Part shown: piece after piece, positions 18,401 to 26,747 of the stretch
Numbering within the stretch: position 1 is the stretch's first letter
Layout: each line of letters starts with the position of its first letter
The notes under the pieces: generated by a model
Database searches by the model: none
Seen by the model: the letters and a program-made list of their open reading frames with translations, nothing else
Told to the model about the DNA's origin: nothing
Position numbers and translations under genes: made by a program
NCBI GenBank assembly: GCA_965220935.1
Contig: OZ244857.1
Location: forward strand, 806,001 to 870,000
Origin: Bin80 sp965220935
GTDB taxonomy: Bacteria; Bacteroidota; Rhodothermia; Rhodothermales; Bin80
Length of the DNA: 64,000 nt
Direction: 5' to 3'

Positions 18401-20910
18401 GTAGCCCAAGTGACCGTGGCCGATCGATCCGTACCGGCGGTGGCCCTTACCCCTGGTGGACGATTGGGTGTCACGCTTGGCCCCGTTGTGATGCGGATAA
18501 CATTGGAGGGGTGGACGCTTTCTCCTGCCTGACTGCTGATGGCAAACACCCTGTAGTGGTATTCGGTTTCCAGAGTCAGACCGGTATGGGTATAGGACGT
18601 CTCTACGGTCGTGAAGGAGGTATTGGGGCCCACCGTAGTCCAGCGATCGGTTCCATTAGGAGACACCTCAATCCGGTATCCCGTGATTCGAAGGGAACCG
18701 TCTTGAGGCGCATTCCATTGAAGACGAACTCTGGTTGGCTCTACCGATAGGGCTCTAAGATTACTCGGAGCAGAGCGTGTGTCCACGGTGACCTCAGGAA
18801 TGGAGAAAAAGGTAGCGTCGGAGAATTGACTCGCCTGTGCTAAGTCCAAGATCGTACCATTAAATGCGATCACCCGATACCCATAGGTGTTCCCTTCCAA
18901 GACGGCTTGATCGGTATAGCCGGTTGTTGGTATACTCCGTTGTAACACACTCCAATAATCTCCATCATCATTGGATCGATAGAGATTGTACGCAAAAGTA
19001 CTCTGTCCATCAGGGAGATCGGTAGGGGCATCCCATGAAATTTGGGCCGCGCCAGAGGAATTCTGTGTCACGCGTACGTTGGTCGGAATGCCTGGCCCTG
19101 AAGCAGAGACCGCCGTGACCTCCACTTCATTGGAGGGGCCACTTTCTCCGTTCGCATTGAGGGCGCGAACCCGGAAATGAAACCTGCTCCCTGCCGTCAA
19201 TCGACTACTCAAAAAGCCATAGATCTGCCGAGTGCCCAGGTCGTTGTATCCAATGATATCCGACCAGTTTGTGCCACCATCGGTGGACCATTCCACCTTG
19301 TATCCCGTGATAGACGAGCCACCATTCCTGGAAGGAGGATCCCAGAAAAATGTGATATCATGAAGCTTAGGAGGGCTGGACAAAAGATTTCTTGGCGGGG
19401 GCGGTCCAAGAGGGATTGTTAGAAAGACTGGCTCTGAAAAATCAGAAACAGCAGATGTGTTTAAGTTAACACCAAACGCCGCCCTCACTCGATACCCATA
19501 GGTACGTCCACGCGATACCGAATTGTCGGTATAACTCAATGTTGGTGCGGAAAGTATCTGATACTGACTCCAGAAATCTCCATTATCATCGGATTTATAG
19601 AGATAGTATTGCCATGCGCTCTGACCATTTGGCAAATCTGTGGGGGCATCCCATGTAATTTGGGCCGCGCCAGAAGAGGTCTCCGTTACCCTCACATTGG
19701 TGGGAATGCCTCGTCCAGAGGGAGATCGGGCGGTGAAGGAAACGACATTGGAGGGGGCACTTTCGCCATCCGCATTGAGGGCGCGGACCCTGAAATGAAA
19801 GGTCGCCCCTGGGGTCAATCGGCTACTGAAAAAACTATAATTTCGAATCGTTCGCTCAGTATCGTCAACCAGAACCTCCCAGCTGGTCCCGCCGTCGGTG
19901 GACCATTCCACCTTGTACCCCGTAATTGGAGAACCACCATCACTGGAAGGAGTGTCCCACACTAGATAAGCAAAATTAGTAAATCCACTATTCAGTTGTA
20001 AATTTTGTGGAGGGGGATTAAAGGGGGTAATAAAGACCGGGTCGGTTAAGTCAGAATACACTAAATCAGTACCCGATAAATACCATGTCAAAATGCGATA
20101 CCCATAGGTAGTGCCAGTCACTACCGAATTGTCTGTATAGCTGAGTGATGTTGAAAGAAGATTAGATCCTACTGTTGCCCAAAATTTTCCATTATCGTCG
20201 GATCTATATACCGTATAAAGATGAATTGTTTGGCTAGCTGACAAATCTGTAGGGGCCTCCCAAGAAATCTGGGCCTTGCCAGAGGAGGTCTGAGTCACGC
20301 GCACATTGGTCGGGATGCCCGGCCCTGAAGCAGAGACCGCCGTGACCTCCACTTCATTGGAGGGGGCACTTTCGCCATCCGCATTGAGGGCGCGGACCCT
20401 GAAATGAAAGGTCGCCCCTGGGGTCAATCGGCTACTGAAAAAACTATAATTTCGAATCGTTCGCTCAGTATCGTTAACCAGAACTTCCCAGTTGGTCCCG
20501 CCATCGGTGGACCATTCCACCTTGTATCCTGTGACGGAAGAACCCCCATTACTGATTGGCAGCCCCCAAAATAGATTAACACGATGAAAACCAATCTGTG
20601 ATGTCTGAAGAAGGGTTGGCGGGGTAGGCACGGCTTGCCCTGTCGTCTCATGGAAAGCGGTCTTTGAATTCGCACTTGACCACTCAGTGATGGGGGATGC
20701 GGAGGGGAGATCCGAAAATCCACCAGTCCATACAGGGGGCTTTTCCAGAGATTCCGGTTCGGAAAATTCATCAGGGAGCGTCCCTATGACGGAATTACCC
20801 GAAAAAATGGGGGGGGGGGGCAGAATGGAAGAGAGACTATGGAGCGCGTTACCTCCACCACCGGAAGTTAGGAAGAATAATAAAACAAAATTAAGTATTG
20901 GCATTATCAT
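15445..20910 (-). CDS. Giant secreted multidomain surface protein: 12 FN3, Calx-beta, 3 putative-Ig repeats, T9SS sorting domain
   Basis: 1821 residues. A hydrophobic signal segment (residues 3-16) is followed by a low-complexity stretch. Twelve fibronectin type III domains then follow, each with a W-x-AP or W-x-P core and a GYKVEWSTDGG- or GYKIEVSTDGG-like strand. After them come an Asp/Gly-rich acidic linker (about residues 1315-1335), a Calx-beta domain (VDEAAGTYPISVTL to TITDND), three He_PIG-type repeats (PELPKGLIFDAATRILSGTP and relatives), and a type A T9SS tail (NYPNPFYRSTHLVFDLP to YLYQLRAT). The tail directs secretion through the outer membrane by T9SS. The protein is probably an adhesin or matrix protein; no catalytic domain is seen. 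The FN3-coding region looks richer in G+C than its neighbours. Homopolymer and repeat features are listed separately. Confidence 0.88.
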   Translation of the reverse strand: MIMPILNFVLLFFLTSGGGGNALHSLSSILPPPPIFSGNSVIGTLPDEFSEPESLEKPPVWTGGFSDLPSASPITEWSSANSKTAFHETTGQAVPTPPTLLQTSQIGFHRVNLFWGLPISNGGSSVTGYKVEWSTDGGTNWEVLVNDTERTIRNYSFFSSRLTPGATFHFRVRALNADGESAPSNEVEVTAVSASGPGIPTNVRVTQTSSGKAQISWEAPTDLSASQTIHLYTVYRSDDNGKFWATVGSNLLSTSLSYTDNSVVTGTTYGYRILTWYLSGTDLVYSDLTDPVFITPFNPPPQNLQLNSGFTNFAYLVWDTPSSDGGSPITGYKVEWSTDGGTSWEVLVDDTERTIRNYSFFSSRLTPGATFHFRVRALNADGESAPSNVVSFTARSPSGRGIPTNVRVTETSSGAAQITWDAPTDLPNGQSAWQYYLYKSDDNGDFWSQYQILSAPTLSYTDNSVSRGRTYGYRVRAAFGVNLNTSAVSDFSEPVFLTIPLGPPPPRNLLSSPPKLHDITFFWDPPSRNGGSSITGYKVEWSTDGGTNWSDIIGYNDLGTRQIYGFLSSRLTAGSRFHFRVRALNANGESGPSNEVEVTAVSASGPGIPTNVRVTQNSSGAAQISWDAPTDLPDGQSTFAYNLYRSNDDGDYWSVLQRSIPTTGYTDQAVLEGNTYGYRVIAFNGTILDLAQASQFSDATFFSIPEVTVDTRSAPSNLRALSVEPTRVRLQWNAPQDGSLRITGYRIEVSPNGTDRWTTVGPNTSFTTVETSYTHTGLTLETEYHYRVFAISSQAGESVHPSNVIRITTGPSVTPNRPPGVRATAGTDRSATVTWATPYDGGSPITGYEVNYNFSGAPDYIWNPQPSVGAAVQSFTHTDLVVDSTYRYFVRAINAKGESSRSEIARARITGTVSAPTAPQSLTATAGGHTIINLRWAAPESHGGSLVTGYKIEVSTDGTSFTDLVPHTMSTAIFYQHTGLSRGDARHYRVTAITSVFPVGGAVSEVVRGETGTPPALTAPSAPRSLTATADGSTTINLSWTAPESTGGTSITGYLIEVSTDGGTTFTELVPSHPTTSYAHTGLTASTTRHYRVRAIKSVDPSPPSNVAMATTAAVITAPGAPTSLTATASGQTTINLSWTAPTSTGGVAITGYKIEVSTDGGSSYTDLVANTASVTTTYAHTGLTAATTRHYRVRAINSGDTTGPASTVATATTADAPNPTAPDAPTSLTATASGPTIIILRWTAPSSNGGARITGYQIEVSTDGGNTFGSLVARHPTTSYSHTGLTAGVTRHYRVSAINSVGPGTPSNVANATTASDDGGGDGDNDGDGDDDDATAPALTFAVASASVDEAAGTYPISVTLSASSSTATTLSYTLSGTATQGSDYTIQSSVTLNGTSAQIPIVIVDDQDEEPDETVIVTLVSSTAYTLGSITAFTLTITDNDAVALSFAETITDQSYYVGLAIGALMLPAARQGTPPYSYSLTPELPKGLIFDAATRILSGTPTEATAAKTYTYSVTDASANSATLSFTIAVVQAEKLTLTETVDDQRVPVQRLLKDLVFPVATGGIAPYSYTLTPELPSGLMFDAATRMLSGTPSEVAAAQMYTYSVQDQAGTRFEQAFTLEVYQLAFAETVPNQRYSRAQPIAPLVLPEATGVAPITYTLTLLDLPLGLRYDFSSRTISGTPTEVTPPVSLTYKATDANAASDSLMFTIEVVSPVQSEDEAGLPEAFQVYPNYPNPFYRSTHLVFDLPWPAQVQVEVLDVIGRRMTAPQEVHLSAGWRHELELSDLGLPSGPYLYQLRATSLEDHSSSVYVGHFISVQ
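19746..19865 (-). repeat. Copy 1 of a 120-bp perfect repeat within FN3 coding sequence
   Basis: The 120 bases here are identical to 20355-20474 as far as I can read. The spacing of 609 bp equals 203 codons, about two FN3 domains. The copies start with CATTGGAGGGGGCACTTTCG and diverge after CAGTATCGT. Identity at the DNA level, including silent positions, points to recent duplication or gene conversion. Confidence 0.9.
20355..20474 (-). repeat. Copy 2 of the 120-bp FN3 repeat
   Basis: Partner of 19746-19865, same orientation and same frame. It encodes the strand region RTIRNYSFFSSRL of an FN3 domain. Unequal crossing-over between the copies would delete or add 203 residues without shifting frame. 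Confidence 0.9.
20809..20820 (-). repeat. C12 homopolymer tract in the 5' end of the giant surface-protein gene
   Basis: Twelve consecutive G on the plus strand read as C12 on the coding strand, and encode Pro31-Pro34 exactly. Tracts of this length are typical slippage sites; a gain or loss of one base would shift the frame right after the signal peptide and abolish the product. At C12 the frame is open (ON). Confidence 0.9.
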
Positions 20911-21568
20911 TTCTAATGTTTAATCGCGAGACACCTCCCCTCTGGTCTGCCTATAAATATCTGCTGAAAATATCAGTGTATAGTTGTCATTTTTTATGGG
21001 TTTCGTGGCTGATAATACTGAATATACAAACTCTGATGATAATTTAGACGCATACAACCATCATATCCAGCAAAAAACCGAAGAAACAAATCATGGGGAA
21101 GATATAAGAAATTAAATTACATGAGCCAAGGTAAACATTTGAGAACCCTCTATTAACATCTCGGCTCCTGCGGTGGATTACATATGATCCATAAAAACTA
21201 CGGAAAACGAAAATGCTTGCTTTGTTTCATAGTTTATGATCTACCCTCTTGATAGTCAGAGTTAAATATTTCTTGAGCATATCATTCGTGATGAAGCGGA
21301 AATACAAGTGGATAGGAACATGGAAACATCATAATGAGAAATTTGCCATCAGAATTCTGGGATGTTTTTCACGAGCAGTTTCTTTACATCCTCGTACTTA
21401 ATTCTGAAGAGTTTCAGACAGGATTGAAAACTCTGGTCTCTGTTTTGTAAGAACCGAGCATAAGATTCCACAAGGTTACTTAACGCCGATGCTCTCACGG
21501 CATTTTTCATCAATATGCTCTTATGATGAGTAGATGGCACATGAATCGTAATGATACGCTTGTAACAT
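20911..21568. other. 658-bp intergenic region upstream of the giant surface-protein gene
   Basis: AT-rich, with no convincing conserved gene. A short minus-strand frame at about 21349-21510 (53 codons, with SNLVESYARFL, starting MKNAVRASAL) resembles the rhythm of a small ribbon-helix or antitoxin-like protein, but no support exists beyond the open frame. The promoter of the giant gene should be in the right-to-left part near 20920-21000. Confidence 0.4.
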
Positions 21569-22081
21569 CTAAGCAGAAAGCATCTCTTGAACTCGTTGAT
21601 CTTTGGCAGAGACCTCGTCCAGCATCGCGGCCTTGTAGTCCAAAAAACGTTGCTGAAGCTCAGCGTCAGATGTCGCAAGAATTTGCACTGCAAGAAGTGC
21701 AGCATTTTTTGAACCATCAATAGCAACCGTTGCAACGGGAATTCCGCTTGGCATCTGGACGGTGGCCAGTAGGGCATCCAAGCCTTGTAATGCACCTGAA
21801 TTGATCGGAACCCCAAGGACTGGAAGAGGGCTGTTTGCTGCAATGACACCTGCCAAATGAGCGGCAACTCCAGCACCAGCGATTAATACTTTAAGCCCGC
21901 GAGTATGGGCCGTCGTTGCATATTGGTGTGCACGATCAGGCGTGCGATGAGCACTCATCACATGCATCTCAAAAGGGATAGTAAATGAGCTTAATATATC
22001 AACCGCTTTAGACATGGTGGGAAAGTCGGAATCGCTTCCCATTAATATTCCTACAAGAGGAGACGACGAATTTGGCATCAT
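21569..22081 (-). CDS. purE: N5-carboxyaminoimidazole ribonucleotide mutase PurE
   Basis: A 170-residue class I PurE, which isomerises N5-CAIR to CAIR in de novo purine synthesis. The sequence shows the family motifs VGILMGSDSDFPTM near residue 10, HVMSAHRTPDRAHQYA with the active-site His near 46, LIAGAGVAAHLAGVIAA, and PVLGVPINSGALQGLDALLATVQMP. It starts 12 bp after ftsK and is the last gene of the minus-strand block. purK is not adjacent. MMP or the next ATG may be the start. Confidence 0.95.
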   Translation of the reverse strand: MMPNSSSPLVGILMGSDSDFPTMSKAVDILSSFTIPFEMHVMSAHRTPDRAHQYATTAHTRGLKVLIAGAGVAAHLAGVIAANSPLPVLGVPINSGALQGLDALLATVQMPSGIPVATVAIDGSKNAALLAVQILATSDAELQQRFLDYKAAMLDEVSAKDQRVQEMLSA

Positions 22082-22093
22082 GCTTATAGAATG

Positions 22094-24472
22094 TTAATTG
22101 TTTTGAAATAATTTTTCGAGTGTGACTTCATCGGGAACTAGCACCTCACGTGCTTTTGCCCCCGAAAATTGCCCGACAACCCCTGCTTGTTCAAGTTGAT
22201 CAACAATGCGGGCAGCCCGAGTGTAACCAATAGATAGTTTACGCTGAATCAGGGAAACGGATCCTTGTTGATGACGGACAATAATCTTTGCTGCTTCCTC
22301 AAAAAGTTCGTCTGTGGCACCACTGTCAGCTGATGTTTCTGTGATAGAGGACTCAGATTCTTTTTCAACTTCTGGGAGCCTGTAAGGCCCAGCGCCAACC
22401 TGAGGTCGGATGAAAGACATCAAGCGATCAATCTCATCCACAGATACGAAAGGGCCTTGTAACCTAAGAATTTTACTGCCCTTCATGTAGAGCATATCCC
22501 CATTGCCGACAAGTTGCTCAGCTCCATTTTGATCAAGAATCGTGCGTGAATCCACTTTTGAAGCCACCTGAAATGCCACACGCGCAGGGAAGTTGGCCTT
22601 GATTAAGCCAGTAATGACATCAACGGATGGCCGCTGAGTGGCAAGAATTAAATGAATGCCAACCGCACGGGCCATTTGAGCAAGGCGGGCTATAGGGGCC
22701 TCAACATCTTTGCCAGCTGTCATCATTAGATCAGCTAGCTCATCAATAATGATCACAACGTAGGGGAGGTGAATGTGTCCCTCATCTGGATCAAGAGTCC
22801 CTTCGGAGATTCGCAGATTATAGTCCGTAATTCCACGGACGCCTGCATTTTTTAGAAGATCGTACCGAATACTCATTTCTCGTTCGCAGGCACGAAGAAT
22901 ATCCAGAGCATCAACAACTTCGGTAATGATGGCTTCATCACCATCTTCGGGCATGGCTAAAAAATGCTCTCTCAGTTCTCTATATTGTTGTAGTTCAATC
23001 TTCTTTGGATCCACCATCACAAACTTCAGATTTGATGGATTACACGCATATAAAAGGCCAGTGATCAGCGTGTTGAGTCCAACAGATTTTCCTGATCCTG
23101 TCGCACCAGCAATCAAGAGATGGGGCATCTTAGCAAGATCTTCAATAAATACCTCGCCTTCAATGGTTTTGCCTAACACAATGGGTAATTCCATATCTGA
23201 TTCTTGAAATCGAGCGGTATTGAGGACCGATTTGACTCGTACAAGCTCTCTGCGACTATTGGGGATTTCAACACCCACAGCAGATTTACCAGGAATTGGT
23301 ACAATCATTCGAATTCCGTGAGCAGCCATGACCATCGCTAAGTCATCTTCTAAAGATTTGATTCTGCTCACTTTGACACCAGGAGCAGGTGTTAATTCAT
23401 ACAGTGTGACGGTTGGGCCAACAGTCGCATTCACGCCGATAATCTCAATCTTATACCGAGCAAGTTTTTCAACGAGTTTTGTTTTGTTCTCTTCAAGTTC
23501 ATGATAGTCAATCTCCTGCTCTTTTTGTTTTGGAGCGTCTAAAAGATCAAAATTTGGGTATTTATATTTATGTCCTCCTTCAGTTTTAGAACTACGAGAG
23601 CGAGATTTTTTGGCTGTTTCCTCTGTAATCTGCCCCGTCACTTTGAGTTCTAGATTCAGCGCATCTGTTTCGGAGGGAGCATCTGTCTCTGATGTATTAT
23701 TTTCGGATGCCACTGCCCCAGAATCTGTCTCAATACCGTCAGAAAGTTGAGTAGAAGGTAAATCGGTTTTGTTGTCAAGATCGTCCCAAGACGTTTGTAA
23801 ATTGAGATCGGGGGGGGGGTCTCTGTATTCCTTGATTGATTTAATGGTGGATTTCCATGACTGTTCTACACGATCAAACCAAGATTGAATGTCACGATCA
23901 ATGATCAATAGCAACCCGATGATAAAGATGACCCCAAGTAGCAACCAGGATCCAAACCAGCCTAAAATAGAGAAAATCCAATTTGCGGCTATATCACCAT
24001 AGAGCCCTGACCACCGTTCAAGATTAAGAGTGAGCTCGGATAGTTGTACTCGGCCGATAAGAATGGCTACAAACCCAGTAATCCAGATAATATGAATCGT
24101 GGGAATCAAGAGATGATTAAGGGGGTGTTTTCTAAAAATATTGTATCCCAATAGAAATAATATCAGAGTCAATAATACAGATGGATATCCTAGAAACGCG
24201 TGAACAATCAGATACGCAAGCCATGCACCGACCGGCCCGACCGCATTAGAAATGGACTCGGAATCAAATAGAAAAAATAATTCCAAAAATGATCTTTGAG
24301 TGACAATGAGATTGTCAGCAGGGGAGTAGGTGACACAGCTGACAACCAGTAAGAATCCAAATAACAGAATCAGGATGCCAAGAATTTCCTGTCGTCGATT
24401 CGTGGGGGAAGATTTCGTTTTCTTGGACACCGTTACATCAGTACGTTTTCTGTTGATTTTAGATTTTGCCAT
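22094..24472 (-). CDS. ftsK: DNA translocase FtsK/SpoIIIE
   Basis: A 792-residue septal DNA pump that clears and sorts chromosome termini during division. Four to five N-terminal membrane segments lie within residues about 30-210. A charged linker (about 210-300) follows, then the motor with GATGSGKSVGLN (Walker A, near residue 458), VIIIDELADLMMTAGKD (Walker B), and LATQRPSVDVITGLIKANFP. The C-terminal gamma winged helix (residues about 725-790, GSVSLIQRKLSIGYTRAARI) reads KOPS-type sites. The linker contains a C10 tract, listed separately. It lies 46 bp downstream of gcvT in the same orientation. Confidence 0.95.
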   Translation of the reverse strand: MAKSKINRKRTDVTVSKKTKSSPTNRRQEILGILILLFGFLLVVSCVTYSPADNLIVTQRSFLELFFLFDSESISNAVGPVGAWLAYLIVHAFLGYPSVLLTLILFLLGYNIFRKHPLNHLLIPTIHIIWITGFVAILIGRVQLSELTLNLERWSGLYGDIAANWIFSILGWFGSWLLLGVIFIIGLLLIIDRDIQSWFDRVEQSWKSTIKSIKEYRDPPPDLNLQTSWDDLDNKTDLPSTQLSDGIETDSGAVASENNTSETDAPSETDALNLELKVTGQITEETAKKSRSRSSKTEGGHKYKYPNFDLLDAPKQKEQEIDYHELEENKTKLVEKLARYKIEIIGVNATVGPTVTLYELTPAPGVKVSRIKSLEDDLAMVMAAHGIRMIVPIPGKSAVGVEIPNSRRELVRVKSVLNTARFQESDMELPIVLGKTIEGEVFIEDLAKMPHLLIAGATGSGKSVGLNTLITGLLYACNPSNLKFVMVDPKKIELQQYRELREHFLAMPEDGDEAIITEVVDALDILRACEREMSIRYDLLKNAGVRGITDYNLRISEGTLDPDEGHIHLPYVVIIIDELADLMMTAGKDVEAPIARLAQMARAVGIHLILATQRPSVDVITGLIKANFPARVAFQVASKVDSRTILDQNGAEQLVGNGDMLYMKGSKILRLQGPFVSVDEIDRLMSFIRPQVGAGPYRLPEVEKESESSITETSADSGATDELFEEAAKIIVRHQQGSVSLIQRKLSIGYTRAARIVDQLEQAGVVGQFSGAKAREVLVPDEVTLEKLFQNN
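23810..23819 (-). repeat. C10 homopolymer tract in the ftsK linker
   Basis: Ten G on the plus strand, C10 on the coding strand, encoding Pro-Pro-Pro of EYRDPPPDLN in the flexible linker between the membrane and motor parts. A one-base slip would truncate the motor, so slippage should be strongly selected against if ftsK is essential. Confidence 0.85.
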
Positions 24473-24518
24473 GAGTCTTGAATTGATTACATAACTCTGT
24501 AATTAAGAAAAAAACTTG

Positions 24519-25631
24519 TTACTTGCACTGACCGCGATAAAAGGGTAACTTAACTACAGTAGAAGATAACGTACGCGAGCGAATCTGAACACCGAGTTTC
24601 TGTCCGATTCTAGTAAAGTTTGGATCATTTTTAACCAGAGCTAAGGCAATGCCCTGTTCAAGAATAGGTGACTGTGATCCGCTAGTAATATGACCAATCA
24701 CCTTGCCAGATGGCGAAATAACAGGATAACCTGTTCTGGGGATCCCTCGGTCGTTCATGATCAGTCCAATGAGTTTACGTTGTGGTCCAGCGAACTTAAT
24801 TTTTTGAAGGGCAGACTTCCCAATAAAACAATCCTTGTCTAGTTTTGTGACCCATCCAAGTTGAGATTCAAAAGGGTTGATCATTTCTGACAGCTCATTT
24901 CCGTAGAGGCAAAACCCCGCCTCAATTCGCAGTGTGTCGCGCGCACCAAGGCCTGCAGGCTGTATATTGAACTCACGACCTGCCGATATCAGTGCATCCC
25001 AGAGAGTAGACGTATTTTCGGATTCCACATAGAATTCCAAGCCAAGATCGCCTGTATATCCGGTACGAGACACGATTAATTTATTAAATCCCATCAATTG
25101 GCCGGGTGAGAATTTGATAAATTGATAAGTGGGTAGATCATAGATCTGTTCACCAATGAGCTGCGCTGCAATTTTAACTGAAGCCGGCCCTTGAAGGGCT
25201 AATAGGCCCATTTGCTGAGAAACATTCTGTAAATTTGCGTTCATGGAGTTATGCATCTTCATCCACTCAAAATCCTTTTCAATATTTGACGCATTAACAA
25301 CTAGCATAAATGCCTCGTGATTGACTTTGTAGACCAGTAGGTCATCAATAACCCCGCCGCTTTCATTACACATTAACGTATAGAGGGCGTGCCCCACTTC
25401 TAAGCGAGAAATATCATTGGTGATTAATTGTTGCACAAAGGATTCAGAGTTTGGCCCCATAGCAAAAATCTCGCCCATGTGGCTCACGTCAAATAGACCA
25501 GCAGAATGGCGAACCGCCAGATGCTCTTGGAGAATACTGGTGTATTGGAGCGGCATATTGAATCCCGCAAAGTCAACCATCTTGGCTCCAAGATCTATAT
25601 GGGTCTTCTCAAGGGGTATTGTGCGAATCAT
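24519..25631 (-). CDS. gcvT: Aminomethyltransferase (glycine cleavage T protein)
   Basis: A 370-residue T protein of the glycine cleavage system. It transfers the methylene group from the aminomethyl-lipoyl H protein to tetrahydrofolate and releases ammonia. Motifs include MVDFAGFNMPLQY near residue 18, HSAGLFDVSHMGE near 42, LALQGPAS, the SRTGYTGDLGLEFYV segment near 188, and LGARDTLRIEAGFCLYGNE near 227. The length is normal. gcvH and gcvP are not nearby, and I saw no glycine riboswitch; the gene begins only 2 bp after tyrA and is most likely read from an upstream promoter. Confidence 0.95.
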   Translation of the reverse strand: MIRTIPLEKTHIDLGAKMVDFAGFNMPLQYTSILQEHLAVRHSAGLFDVSHMGEIFAMGPNSESFVQQLITNDISRLEVGHALYTLMCNESGGVIDDLLVYKVNHEAFMLVVNASNIEKDFEWMKMHNSMNANLQNVSQQMGLLALQGPASVKIAAQLIGEQIYDLPTYQFIKFSPGQLMGFNKLIVSRTGYTGDLGLEFYVESENTSTLWDALISAGREFNIQPAGLGARDTLRIEAGFCLYGNELSEMINPFESQLGWVTKLDKDCFIGKSALQKIKFAGPQRKLIGLIMNDRGIPRTGYPVISPSGKVIGHITSGSQSPILEQGIALALVKNDPNFTRIGQKLGVQIRSRTLSSTVVKLPFYRGQCK

Positions 25632-25633
25632 CT

Positions 25634-26737
25634 CTATTGAATTCTGTGGGCTCTACACCCGTGAGAGTTTAACGCGGTAACAGCATGATCGGCTTCTTGT
25701 TCATCTTCTAAGCTAAGCCTAAATGCACCTCCTGTGCCTTCACGAATTTTGAGCAGCTCAATGTCCTTAATACTGATTCCCTGAGAAAACAAAGTGTCAA
25801 CGATATGAGCAAGAACACCAGGTTGATCTTTGGCATACACGAACACATCACATAAGGGTCTTAAATAACCCTTAAAATCTCTGGGAATCTCCTCTCGCAC
25901 CTCGCTAGCCCTCTCAAATATAGGGCGTAATTTTTGAATATCTCCATCTTCTTGAAGTTGATGACGAATAAAACTCAACTGATCAATCATGGAAGATAAG
26001 GCGATGTCTACTTCGGAGGCGTTTTGTTGTAACACCGAGGCCCACATCCTAAATGGGGATGAGGCAATTCGTGTCATATCTCTGAAACCGCCAGCAGCCA
26101 GTTGGAGCGTCAAAGGATTGGTTCGATGATGATCCGTCGCAACATTCACTAAGGTTGTGGCAACGAGCTGGGGCAGGTGGCTCACGCATGCGACAATCCG
26201 ATCGTGATCTGATGCGTTGAGTGACAAGACCCGCGCGCCAGTGGACTCAATCAAGTGCGTGATCATTGAATATTGCTCTGGATCAACAGATTCGTCAGGG
26301 CACAGGATGTAAAATGAATTTTCAAAAAGAAATGCATCTGCTCCATCTAAACCGCTGAGTTCGGATCCTGTCATCGGATGCCCTCCAATGAAACAGGTAG
26401 ATGTGTTGAGGATGCGCTTTGCTGCATTGATCACTGGCTGCTTGACAGATCCAACGTCTGTCACGATCGTGCTAGACGACAAATGCGGGGCGATAGACTC
26501 CATCACCTGCTCAATCATACTCAGCGGAACTGCAATGACCGCTACATCAGCATCAGTGACAGCATCAGCGAGTGATGAGGCCTTGTGGTCTATAACCCCC
26601 TTCTCAATGGCATGGTCAAGAATCTCAGGCTTATCATAGCCAACGACATGTAACTCAGGCCGTCGCTCTTTCCAAGCCAGTGCTAGCGAGCCACCAATCA
26701 CGCCAACACCAATGATGGCAACGCGTTCTACCATCAA
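25634..26737 (-). CDS. tyrA: Prephenate dehydrogenase with C-terminal ACT domain
   Basis: A 367-residue TyrA, converting prephenate to 4-hydroxyphenylpyruvate with NAD(P)+ in tyrosine biosynthesis. The Rossmann fingerprint VAIIGVGVIGGSLALAW starts near residue 6. Catalytic and binding motifs are VTDVGSVK, the GGHPMTGSELSG stretch near 118, and the SHLPQLVATTL helix. An ACT domain (about residues 293-365, VFVYAKDQPGVLAHIVDTLF) likely provides amino-acid feedback. It lies 10 bp after clpC and 2 bp before gcvT. Confidence 0.93.
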   Translation of the reverse strand: MMVERVAIIGVGVIGGSLALAWKERRPELHVVGYDKPEILDHAIEKGVIDHKASSLADAVTDADVAVIAVPLSMIEQVMESIAPHLSSSTIVTDVGSVKQPVINAAKRILNTSTCFIGGHPMTGSELSGLDGADAFLFENSFYILCPDESVDPEQYSMITHLIESTGARVLSLNASDHDRIVACVSHLPQLVATTLVNVATDHHRTNPLTLQLAAGGFRDMTRIASSPFRMWASVLQQNASEVDIALSSMIDQLSFIRHQLQEDGDIQKLRPIFERASEVREEIPRDFKGYLRPLCDVFVYAKDQPGVLAHIVDTLFSQGISIKDIELLKIREGTGGAFRLSLEDEQEADHAVTALNSHGCRAHRIQ

Positions 26738-26747
26738 ATTAGGGGAC

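Noticed and set aside
17980..18750. 256-codon open frame on the plus strand inside the giant surface-protein gene, plus many shorter ones nearby
   Set aside because: These are antisense shadows of repeated FN3 coding sequence with biased composition; their translations are low-complexity and have no domain pattern.
21349..21876. 175-codon minus-strand frame overlapping purE
   Set aside because: Its first two thirds are an out-of-frame shadow of purE. Only the last ~53 codons lie outside, and they are too short and unsupported to call as a gene.
24480..25640. Possible glycine riboswitch for gcvT
   Set aside because: Only 2 bp separate gcvT from tyrA, and no aptamer-like sequence is visible upstream; regulation by such an element here is not supported.
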